The notes beneath the pieces are model-generated. The model had not been told where the DNA came from. It worked only from the letters and a program-made list of their open reading frames with translations, and ran no database searches. The translations under genes were made by a program, and so were the position numbers. Below are positions 57,130 through 64,000 of a stretch of 64,000 nucleotides of DNA, piece by piece (within the stretch, counting starts at the first letter, position 1; each line of letters starts with the position of its first letter). The DNA is from Priestia abyssalis. GTDB lineage: Bacteria; Bacillota; Bacilli; Bacillales; Bacillaceae_H. Location: positions 158,458-222,457 of the forward strand of contig NZ_KV917369.1 of NCBI RefSeq assembly GCF_002019595.1, in the 5' to 3' direction.

Positions 57130-58287
57130 ATGCGGAATAAAAGTATTTGTGACCGGGGGATGAAAATGCTGAAAGATGAACAAAGAATGGCTGAGTTGCG
57201 AACCTTAAAGGCGATTTCGGAAACATTGAATTCATCAAATGATTTATACTCAATGCTTTATGACGTATTAAAAGAGCTTCTCCATGTAACGGGGCTCGAA
57301 TCCGGCTGGATTTTCTTGATTGATGAAAGCGGGCAATATCAGCTGGCAGCAGACTATCAGCTGCCTGAGGCGTTATGTATAAATGAAAAAAAACCGATGT
57401 GCCAAGGAAGTTGCTGGTGTTTAGATCGCTACAATGACGGACGATTGAATCGAGCGGCCAATATCATTGAGTGTAAACGCTTGGAAGATGCCATTGCAGG
57501 AAAATGGGGAGACACGAGAGACATCACCTATCATGCCACAGTGCCGCTTCGGGCAGGGGAAGAGAAGTTCGGTTTATTGAATGTAGCTTCCCCGAATAAA
57601 ACCCATTTTATAGATGGGGAATTGGCCTTGTTAGAAGCCGTTGCTTATCAGATCGGTACAGCTATTAAAAGGATTGAACTTACCCGGAAGGAGAAAGACC
57701 ATGCCCTTTTGATGGAACGAAACCGGCTGGCAAGGGATTTGCATGACTCGGTTAACCAACTGTTATTTTCACTTGCATTAACAGCAAGAGGAACAAAAGA
57801 AATGGTAGAGGATGCAAATGTGAAGGAAATGCTGGACTACATTCAAGAATTGTCACAAGAAGCGTTAAATGAGATGCGATCGCTTATTTGGCAGCTGCGG
57901 CCCCAGGGGCTGGAAAACGGCATTAGTTGTGCGTTTATGAATTATGGAAAAGTGTTAGGTCTTGCCGTACAGGTAGCTGTAGAAGGAGTCATTAATCTTC
58001 CTTGTAAAATCGAAGAAGCAATATGGCGCATTGGACAGGAAGCATTGAACAACTGCAGCAAGCATGCGGGAATAGTCAGAGTGAATATTTTCTTAAAGGT
58101 AAAAAAAGGTTCTGTAACGCTGCAAGTGAAGGATGGAGGAAACGGCTTTTATTATAATCCCGCTAATCCACTGCTCTCATTAGGGCTGGCTACGATGAAA
58201 GAACGAGCTGAAATGTTAAATGGCACGTTTTCATTAACAAGTGAAATAGGAAAAGGGACATTGATTGAGGTTGTCATTCCTTTGTAG
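57130..58287 (+). CDS. yhcY: GAF-domain sensor histidine kinase (YhcY-like)
   Basis: A cytoplasmic kinase of about 385 residues: a GAF sensor domain (about 20-180, containing several Cys such as MCQGSCWCLDRYN, which might bind a cofactor), a HisKA_3 dimer/phospho-acceptor region (ERNRLARDLHDSVNQLLFSL), and an HATPase_c domain (IGQEALNNCSKHA, VKDGGNGF, LGLATMKERAEML). This is the NarL-system kinase type. ATG 57130 has GGGAG upstream; other ATGs (57160, 57166) are possible. The paired regulator gene starts 10 bases after its stop, as yhcYZ in B. subtilis. The signal is unknown. Confidence 0.87.
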   Translation: MRNKSICDRGMKMLKDEQRMAELRTLKAISETLNSSNDLYSMLYDVLKELLHVTGLESGWIFLIDESGQYQLAADYQLPEALCINEKKPMCQGSCWCLDRYNDGRLNRAANIIECKRLEDAIAGKWGDTRDITYHATVPLRAGEEKFGLLNVASPNKTHFIDGELALLEAVAYQIGTAIKRIELTRKEKDHALLMERNRLARDLHDSVNQLLFSLALTARGTKEMVEDANVKEMLDYIQELSQEALNEMRSLIWQLRPQGLENGISCAFMNYGKVLGLAVQVAVEGVINLPCKIEEAIWRIGQEALNNCSKHAGIVRVNIFLKVKKGSVTLQVKDGGNGFYYNPANPLLSLGLATMKERAEMLNGTFSLTSEIGKGTLIEVVIPL

Positions 58288-58297
58288 GGGGAAAAGT

Positions 58298-58951
58298 ATG
58301 GGAATTAAATTATTAATTGCAGACGACCATCATGTCGTTCGCAGAGGATTGCTGTTTTTTTTGAAAACCCAAAAAGATATTGAAGTGGTAGGAGAAGCAA
58401 AGGACGGGATTGAAGCGGTAGAATTGGCGCAAAAACTTCATCCCGATGTTGTGTTGATGGATTTGATGATGCCGAATATGGATGGAATTGAAGCGACTCG
58501 AAAGCTGAAAGAGTGTATGCCGTTTGTGAAGGTACTCATTTTAACAAGCTTTTCCGACCAAGACCATGTCATTCAAGGAATTCGGGCAGGTGCAGTAGGC
58601 TATCAATTAAAGGATGCAGAGCCGGATGAACTTGTGCAAGCGGTTCAAGCGGTTTACCGTGGAGAAAGCCAGCTTCATCCGAAAGTGACTTCCCACGTGT
58701 TAACACATTTATCTTCGCCTGCTAATGATGAAAAGAAACCGATTGAAGAATTGACAAAGCGGGAGAAAGAAGTGTTGGTAGAAATTGCAAAAGGGAAGAG
58801 CAATAAAGAAATTGCCAGCGCTTTATATATCACTGAAAAAACGGTCAAAACACATGTATCTAATATTTTGGCCAAATTAAACTTGGCTGATCGTACACAA
58901 GCGGCTTTATTCGCTGTCAGAAACGGCGTGGTTGAGAATAAAAAGTGGTGA
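58298..58951 (+). CDS. yhcZ: NarL/LuxR-family response regulator (YhcZ-like)
   Basis: A 217-residue regulator with a receiver domain (IADDHHVVRRG, phospho-acceptor VVLMDLMMPNMDGIEATR, switch LILTSFSD, and KDAEPDEL) and a C-terminal LuxR helix-turn-helix (LTKREKEVLVEIAKGKSNKE, ITEKTVKTHVSNIL). ATG 58298 has GGGGGAAAA upstream. Partner of the kinase just before it. Confidence 0.9.
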   Translation: MGIKLLIADDHHVVRRGLLFFLKTQKDIEVVGEAKDGIEAVELAQKLHPDVVLMDLMMPNMDGIEATRKLKECMPFVKVLILTSFSDQDHVIQGIRAGAVGYQLKDAEPDELVQAVQAVYRGESQLHPKVTSHVLTHLSSPANDEKKPIEELTKREKEVLVEIAKGKSNKEIASALYITEKTVKTHVSNILAKLNLADRTQAALFAVRNGVVENKKW

Positions 58952-59000
58952 AAGTAAATCAACATTGTTCTAAAATAAGAGACTGCCCAAGGCCGTTTTT

Positions 59001-59103
59001 GGGGACATCTCAATCACCAAATTTTTTGATTTTACTGTATTTTCATGAAGAAGCCTTTCAGGAGGGTGAGTTAAAGAGTGTTTTTTAGTCTTTAATTCAC
59101 CTT
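59001..59103. repeat. composite intergenic repeat, copy 5 (degenerate, B then A)
   Basis: Reads TTTTTTGATTTTACTGTATTTTCATGA and CCTTTCAG in two parts (59023-59060), the worn right side of hairpin B, then hairpin A (GGTGAGTTAAAGA with TCTTTAATTCACC, 59065-59101). Orientation as copy 3. Left arm of B is largely lost. It follows the yhcZ stop and may serve as its terminator (TTTTATTTTT follows). Confidence 0.6.
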
Positions 59104-59221
59104 TTATTTTTCTACAACTTTAGTCTGAGATATCCTCTTTATTTTCTCATCTTTTTTCGTAGGAAAAGTTCAAGCTTCAGTAAGATTTAAGAAAAGGATA
59201 TTTCTCTTATAATAAGGGTAA

Positions 59222-59782
<561 letters not shown>

Positions 59783-59930
59783 AGGAACGAATGATAAGTA
59801 AAAATCCGTTTCCGTGATTCATTAGAGAGCCGCTTCGTATCTTTCTTTTCCTGTCTGTACGCTCCAATGGTATTGACCTCCCATAAGATGGTGAAGTGTT
59901 AGCAGCACATGGCGTATCTAGTGTGACAAT

Positions 59931-59969
59931 ACGAAAGCCCGTTCACCACAGAGGTGAACGGGCTTTCGT
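59931..59969. terminator. two-way terminator before bioY
   Basis: ACGAAAGCCCGTTCACC and GGTGAACGGGCTTTCGT, perfect 17-base arms around ACAGA, between the convergent yhdA and bioY genes. Confidence 0.9.
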
Positions 59970-59974
59970 CATTA

Positions 59975-60580
59975 TTAAGCCGTACGGTTCTTTTGTTGAG
60001 CAAAATAGGCCGAGCGTTGAAGAGAACGATAAATGCGCGGTGCTAAAAAGCCGCCGACAATCGTGAAGACAACGTCTTTTACAGCAAACCACAACATGAC
60101 CTTCCATGCAGTACCATAACTCATTGGAGCAGAAAGCCAGTAGTTGACGGCCAAGTACATATAGTTCGTTCCGATAAAATAAATAAGAAAAATACCGACA
60201 AAAGAAGCGATCATGAAGGTAGAAAGCTGAGGCTCTTTCTTTGCTTCTACCATTTTACCGACAACATATGCTGTGACGATATAGGATAAAATAAATCCGC
60301 CTGTGCTCTTAAAGATAACGGCAGCACCTGCTGAAAAGCCTGCGAAGACCGGCGCACCTGCTATTCCAATCAGCATGTATACGAACATGGAAACAGCGCC
60401 GAGACGACTTCCCAACAGAAGTCCGGCTAAAATGGCGAAGAATGGCTGCATGGATAGTGGAACACCCGCTACTTGGAGAAACGGAGCCCATGATGTAATA
60501 TTTGCACCAATGGCCATTAAAGCGGCAAACATGGCCACTAATGTAATATCTAAAGTGTGAAACTTCTTATTGCTTTTCAT
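59975..60580 (-). CDS. bioY: biotin transporter substrate-binding subunit BioY
   Basis: The S component of an ECF-type biotin importer, about 201 residues with six spans. Family segments: AALMAIGANITSWAPFL, PLSMQPFFAILAGLLLG, GIAGAPVFAGFSAGAAVIFKSTGGFILSY, which build the biotin pocket. ATG 60580 has GGGAGGC upstream. A BirA operator 60 bases upstream ties it to bioADB. Energy-coupling subunits are not in the window. Confidence 0.93.
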   Translation of the reverse strand: MKSNKKFHTLDITLVAMFAALMAIGANITSWAPFLQVAGVPLSMQPFFAILAGLLLGSRLGAVSMFVYMLIGIAGAPVFAGFSAGAAVIFKSTGGFILSYIVTAYVVGKMVEAKKEPQLSTFMIASFVGIFLIYFIGTNYMYLAVNYWLSAPMSYGTAWKVMLWFAVKDVVFTIVGGFLAPRIYRSLQRSAYFAQQKNRTA

Positions 60581-60639
60581 GAAAAGCCTCCCATAAACAA
60601 TGTATTTCTTATCCAAAATGGTAAGGGGAAAAAGATTTA

Positions 60640-60670
60640 TTGTCAACATGAAAATGAATGAAGTTAACAC
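60640..60670 (-). promoter_or_regulatory. BirA operator before bioY
   Basis: On the minus strand GTGTTAACT, a 13-base spacer and TGTTGACAA form the same 31-base layout as the bioA operator at 29041-29071. The second arm (TTGACA) may double as a -35 box. Biotin-bound BirA should repress bioY. Confidence 0.85.
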
Positions 60671-60720
60671 TTTTACGGGTAAAAAATTCCCTGCCTTCAT
60701 ATGTGAAGGCAGGGAGGCAT

Positions 60721-60963
60721 TTATACTTCGTCAGCGTACAGTTCATATTCCGATGAAATGGAAGCATGATCAATGTATCTTAATAAAGAGTATAGTGTTT
60801 CTTGAATCACTCGATAGTTTCGCTCAAAGTTATAGGCATGTAGAAAATGTTCAATTTTTTTCGAAAGAAAATCATCTTTTGTACGAACCATCAGAATCAA
60901 TAAGTTATCCCATTGTGAACGGTGTGTGTAGTATAGTGCTTTATCATAATCAATGTTGTTCAT
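60721..60963 (-). CDS. yhdB: YhdB-like protein
   Basis: An 80-residue soluble, helical protein (YDKALYYTHRSQWDNLLILMV, ETLYSLLRYIDHA) similar to YhdB of B. subtilis, of unknown function. AAAGGAGGG precedes ATG 60963. The position between yhdA and spoVR supports the assignment. The inverted frame on the plus strand has no ribosome site. Confidence 0.75.
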   Translation of the reverse strand: MNNIDYDKALYYTHRSQWDNLLILMVRTKDDFLSKKIEHFLHAYNFERNYRVIQETLYSLLRYIDHASISSEYELYADEV

Positions 60964-61605
60964 GGTAAGCCCTCCTTTAGAGGAGTTGATTATATTGTGT
61001 GTGTTTTGTGGAGTTTTCTTGCCCTGTAAATGTTGGGGAACTGTCCAGTTGACAAGTAGGATAAAAATTATGATGAGGAAAAAATAAAAGGGAAACCCTA
61101 AAAATACAACAGCGTTACGGTCTCCGTTGAAACGATGTTGATAAAAACTTATTTAAGGATCTTTTTAAGAATTTTAAACCGTATTTAAAACAAGGATAAC
61201 GAAACGGAGGATCAATTTTTGATGTTTAATTCAACACACTTTTGTGATGTGTGAATACATCACAACTGCTTTTGGATAATATCTTGAATCATCAATGCTG
61301 ATCACCTCTTGTAATAGACAAGTTTGTTTAAATTAACATGTTTAACGGAGATAAGACCGCTTTAAGTGAAAGAGAATGATAATGCGGTCTCACTTAAATG
61401 ATGGAAAAGAGTGAAGTTTTCATGAAAAAGCGAGAGGTTCTGTTATGTTTTTTAGAAATTCATATTAAATTTTACGATCAAACGTTTAAACATTTAAACA
61501 TATTATAATAAAAATAAATAAGAAAGGCAAGTTCTGTGATTTTTGCTTCATCATTTACTGTTCAAGCTCATAAATTGAGAATAAGACCGAAAGGGGGATG
61601 TACAA
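60964..61605 (+). other. 640-base stretch without a supported gene
   Basis: AT-rich sequence between yhdB and spoVR. It holds a strong ribosome-site string AAGAGGTGATC (61300-61310, minus strand) followed by a 10-11 codon frame ending at 61260 (MMIQDIIQKQL), a short inverted repeat TGTGATGT/ACATCACA (61232-61264 area), and GACCGC/GCGGTC arms near 61353-61396. CATATTAT near 61498 could be the -10 of a sigma-E-type promoter for spoVR, but the -35 is unclear. Nothing else seen. Confidence 0.4.
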
Positions 61606-63018
61606 ATGAGAGAGGAAGAGCGGAAGGCGCTGGAGAGGGCGATTGATGAAATTACTGAAATCGCTTCGGGTTTCGGCCTGGATTTTTATCCAATGCGTTA
61701 TGAAATTTGTCCTGCGGATATCATTTATACGTTTGGTGCCTATGGGATGCCGACACGCTTTTCACATTGGAGCTTCGGAAAACAATTTTATAAAATGAAA
61801 CTTCACTATGATTTGGGTTTGAGCAAAATTTATGAGCTCGTGATCAATTCCGATCCTTGTTATGCATTTTTGCTTGACTCCAATTCCTTAATTCAAAATA
61901 AGCTAATTGTTGCCCATGTATTAGCGCATTGCGATTTCTTCAAAAACAACTGTCGTTTTAGCAACACGAAAAGGGATATGGTCGAAAGTATGGCAGCGAC
62001 AGCTGACCGTATTCAAAAATATGAAATGATACATGGCAAGAGGGAAGTAGAAACCTTTTTAGATGCAGTATTATCAATTCAAGAGCATATTGATCCATCG
62101 TTAATGCGGCCGAAGCTTTCCTGGAGTATTTATGATGAGGAAGACGAAGATCCAGAAACTTCTTTAGGCCCGTATGATGATTTATGGAATTTAGATTATA
62201 AAGGCCGTCAAAAGCCCAAACCATCAAAAAAAATGAAAAAGTTCCCACCGAATCCGGAGAAAGATATTCTGTTATTTATTGAAGAGTACGGCCGTAACTT
62301 AGAAGAGTGGCAGCGGGATATTTTAACAATGATGAGGGAAGAAATGCTTTATTTCTGGCCGCAGCTTGAAACGAAAATCATGAACGAAGGCTGGGCAAGT
62401 TATTGGCACCAAAGAATTTTACGAGAAATGGATTTAACGAGTGGAGAATCTATTGAGTTTGCCAAACTTAATGCGGGGGTTGTCCAGCCTTCACGGACAG
62501 GAATTAATCCATACTACCTTGGCCTGAAAATCTTCGAAGATATTGAAGAACGTTACAACAATCCAATAGAAGAGCTGAAACGCCAAGGGATAGAGCCGGG
62601 GTCAGGAAGAGAGAAGATGTTTGAAGTCCGTGAAATCGAATCGGATATTTCATTTATCCGCAATTATTTAACGAAAGATTTGGTCATGCGAGAAGATATG
62701 TATTTATTTCAAAAACAAGGAAAAGACTACAAAATCGTCGATAAAGAATGGACGGAAGTGCGGGATCAGCTCGTCAATATGAGGGTAAATGGAGGGTTTC
62801 CGTACATCACCGTGAATGACGGCGACTATTTAAAAAATGGAGAATTGTATTTGAAACACTGGTTCGAAGGTATCGAACTGGATGTAAAATATTTAGAAAA
62901 GGTTGTCCCATATATCTACCAGCTATGGGGAAGAGCGGTCCATATGGAAACCATGCTGGAAAACAAAACGGTTGTGTTTACGTATGACGGAAAGAGCATG
63001 CATCGGAAGTTTATTTAA
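61606..63018 (+). CDS. spoVR: stage V sporulation protein R (SpoVR)
   Basis: A 470-residue protein (B. subtilis SpoVR has about 468) needed for spore cortex formation. Conserved stretches include [60 protein letters not shown] and [17 protein letters not shown]. The family (YcgB in E. coli) co-occurs with PrkA/YeaG and YhbH/YeaH, both at the left of this window; the biochemical role is unknown. GGGGGATG and ATG 61606 give the start. A sigma-E-type promoter is expected upstream. Confidence 0.95.
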   Translation: MREEERKALERAIDEITEIASGFGLDFYPMRYEICPADIIYTFGAYGMPTRFSHWSFGKQFYKMKLHYDLGLSKIYELVINSDPCYAFLLDSNSLIQNKLIVAHVLAHCDFFKNNCRFSNTKRDMVESMAATADRIQKYEMIHGKREVETFLDAVLSIQEHIDPSLMRPKLSWSIYDEEDEDPETSLGPYDDLWNLDYKGRQKPKPSKKMKKFPPNPEKDILLFIEEYGRNLEEWQRDILTMMREEMLYFWPQLETKIMNEGWASYWHQRILREMDLTSGESIEFAKLNAGVVQPSRTGINPYYLGLKIFEDIEERYNNPIEELKRQGIEPGSGREKMFEVREIESDISFIRNYLTKDLVMREDMYLFQKQGKDYKIVDKEWTEVRDQLVNMRVNGGFPYITVNDGDYLKNGELYLKHWFEGIELDVKYLEKVVPYIYQLWGRAVHMETMLENKTVVFTYDGKSMHRKFI

Positions 63019-63023
63019 TAGGT

Positions 63024-63050
63024 AAAGCTGCCATAGATTGGCAGCTTTAT
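63024..63050 (+). terminator. spoVR terminator
   Basis: AAAGCTGCCA and TGGCAGCTTT, perfect arms, then ATTCT. Confidence 0.85.
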
Positions 63051-63171
63051 TCTGTATTGATTGAAAAAATTGTAGTAAAATGTCTGACGTTTTATGTTAA
63101 TGAATATGAAATTTCATGGTATGATTTTTTGTAAGCGCAACCAAAATATCGAAATGAACAGGAGGATCATG

Positions 63172-63384
63172 ATGTTAGTAGAAGATTTAATCCATCAATT
63201 TATACTTATGAAAAAAAGAAAACCCTCGCATATGAATGAATTAATTGTCTACATTCAGAAAAGTTATATTCGCGGGGAATTATCTATGGTCGAATATAAA
63301 ACATTGTTTGCAGATCTTAAGAAGCGTAAAGCAAAAAAGGGGACAATATTCATGTATGAATATAATCCTTCTGTTTGTATATAA
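63172..63384 (+). CDS. YppF-like small protein
   Basis: A 70-residue protein. LIHQFILMKKRKPSHMNELI followed by YIRGELSMVEYKTLFADLKK matches the pattern of YppF-like proteins (LIxxFxxxKxxxPxxMNELL...YxxGExxxxEYRxL), a small Bacillus family of unknown function. AGGAGG (63160-63165) is 6 bases before ATG 63172; ATG 63169 is in frame but close. A terminator overlaps its stop. The match is from memory and moderate. Confidence 0.6.
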   Translation: MLVEDLIHQFILMKKRKPSHMNELIVYIQKSYIRGELSMVEYKTLFADLKKRKAKKGTIFMYEYNPSVCI

Positions 63385-63418
63385 GCCTTATAAGCTTCGC
63401 TTACAAGGCTTATATTTT
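63381..63418 (+). terminator. terminator of the YppF-like gene
   Basis: ATAAGCCTTATAAGC and GCTTACAAGGCTTAT (one mismatch) around TTC, then ATTTTATTT. Confidence 0.85.
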
Positions 63419-63591
63419 ATTTCTTGCATTTTATAACACATAAGGGACATTTAGCAGGGGAATTATCCGGAAAGCTTAATTAGCATAAAAAAATTCATCC
63501 GCTTTAAAATTTTTAATAGGACATGTATATCTTTGAATGTTTCGGTAAAAAGAGACATACATTCTAACAAAAACATTGGGGGAGAATGCTA

Positions 63592-63756
63592 ATGAGCAAA
63601 GAGGCTATAATGCTAATATGGGCAATTGTTACTTGTATGGTTATCGGGATATTTATCTTTCTTAACTCTCAAGCCAGCGAACAAACACTGGCCAGCAGTA
63701 TTGTAATCAGTCAATATGCAGATAGTACGGGAGTAAATGGTTATCGATCGTTTTAA
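63592..63756 (+). CDS. 54-residue single-span membrane protein
   Basis: Starts at ATG 63592 with GGGGGAG 7 bases upstream. A short N-terminus is followed by one hydrophobic span (IMLIWAIVTCMVIGIFIFLN) and an outward-facing Ser/Thr-rich tail (SQASEQTLASSIVISQYADS) that ends NGYRSF. No family recognised. A good ribosome site and typical membrane-peptide layout support a real gene. Confidence 0.6.
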   Translation: MSKEAIMLIWAIVTCMVIGIFIFLNSQASEQTLASSIVISQYADSTGVNGYRSF

Positions 63757-63896
63757 AACCTCTTCATATTGCCGCGTCTGGACAACACACCTTTCTACCT
63801 TCTTTTGTTTCTCATCTATAAGAATGGCCTATTTGTATTCATACATCGTATTATTCATTTCGTTCATTAAAAAATATGGATTTGTTGTTTGAGAAA

Positions 63897-64000
63897 TTAG
63901 CAAGAAGAGTGAAATAAACAGCAGAGCTCAGGTGATAATAAATTATTTACCTCTTCGCTGTTTAATTCGTAATAACTCCAAGTTCCTTTAGTTTCTTTTG
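63897..64000 (-). CDS. ArsR-family regulator, C-terminal end (partial)
   Basis: The minus strand enters the window in an open frame reading KETKGTWSYYELNSEEVNN, followed by LLSPELCCLFHSSC and a stop at 63897. The GxWxYYxLN wing motif and the following helix are those of ArsR/SmtB winged-helix regulators, and a Cys pair near the C-terminus would suit a metal or arsenic sensor. Only 33 codons are visible, so the call is tentative. Confidence 0.55.
   Translation of the reverse strand, partial: KETKGTWSYYELNSEEVNNLLSPELCCLFHSSC

Noticed and set aside
60600..60968. 122-codon plus-strand frame over the bioY operator and yhdB
   Set aside because: It is the mirror of yhdB, which has a strong ribosome site and known synteny.

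Overview
The window looks like chromosomal DNA of an endospore-forming member of the Bacillaceae: moderate-to-low GC, strong AGGAGG-type ribosome sites, many intrinsic terminators, and spore genes (prkA, yhbH, spoVR, an alpha/beta-type SASP). Gene order follows the Bacillus subtilis yhb-yhc-glp-yhd neighbourhood as I remember it: queG(yhbA)-yhbB-trmL(cspR)-prkA-yhbH on the left, and yhcT-yhcU-yhcX-glpP-glpK-glpD-pgcA(yhxB)-yhcY-yhcZ-yhdA-yhdB-spoVR on the right, with other genes inserted between. I cannot name the species.

Layout. 1-2.5 kb: the 3' end of a 23S rRNA, a 5S rRNA and 17 tRNA genes in the order of the B. subtilis trnD cluster, plus a stray 5' piece of tRNA-Phe. 2.7-11 kb: a B3/B4-domain protein, queG, an amidase-domain protein, trmL, the PrkA kinase, YhbH and several very small genes. 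11-20 kb: a CNNM/CBS (CorC-like) protein behind a hairpin leader, an AI-2E-family permease, a 3-methyladenine glycosylase, a SAM riboswitch driving a MetT-like NhaC-family transporter, a methyltransferase, RF3, a thermonuclease lipoprotein, and two tiny CxxC-x-GxG zinc-knuckle proteins. 20-26 kb: a C4-dicarboxylate module (dctR-dctS divergent from dctB-dctP, with a cre site) and a 3' remnant of a dtpT-like gene abutting dctR. 26-32 kb: a secreted lamin-tail/EEP nuclease, a SASP gene and bioADB behind a BirA operator; a second BirA operator of the same 31-bp span lies before bioY at 60.6 kb. 32-39 kb: a TolC-like protein, membrane-fusion adaptor and RND pump. 39-41 kb: a graveyard with remnants of lctP, ldh and a pirin gene. 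41-48 kb: CDF exporter, YvgN-like reductase, DAACS symporter, RluA-type pseudouridine synthase, YhcU, a thiol oxidoreductase pair and an L,D-transpeptidase with a duplicated C-terminal module. 48-64 kb: YhcX, the glycerol regulon (GlpP with antiterminator leaders before glpK and glpD), PgcA, YhcYZ, an FMN reductase, BioY, YhdB, SpoVR, a YppF-like protein, a small membrane protein, and the end of an ArsR-like gene.

How parts fit together. GlpP, GlpK and GlpD with two leader terminators form a glycerol/G3P-responsive unit, although glpF is missing from its usual place. DctB/DctS/DctR should sense dicarboxylate and control DctP. BirA ties bioADB to BioY. PrkA, YhbH and SpoVR, which belong together functionally, are all present but dispersed.

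The most unusual structural signal is a composite, two-hairpin intergenic repeat present five times (about 28.4, 38.8, 52.8, 57.0 and 59.0 kb), always behind the 3' end of a plus-strand gene. No CRISPR array, prophage, transposase or complete insertion sequence was seen.
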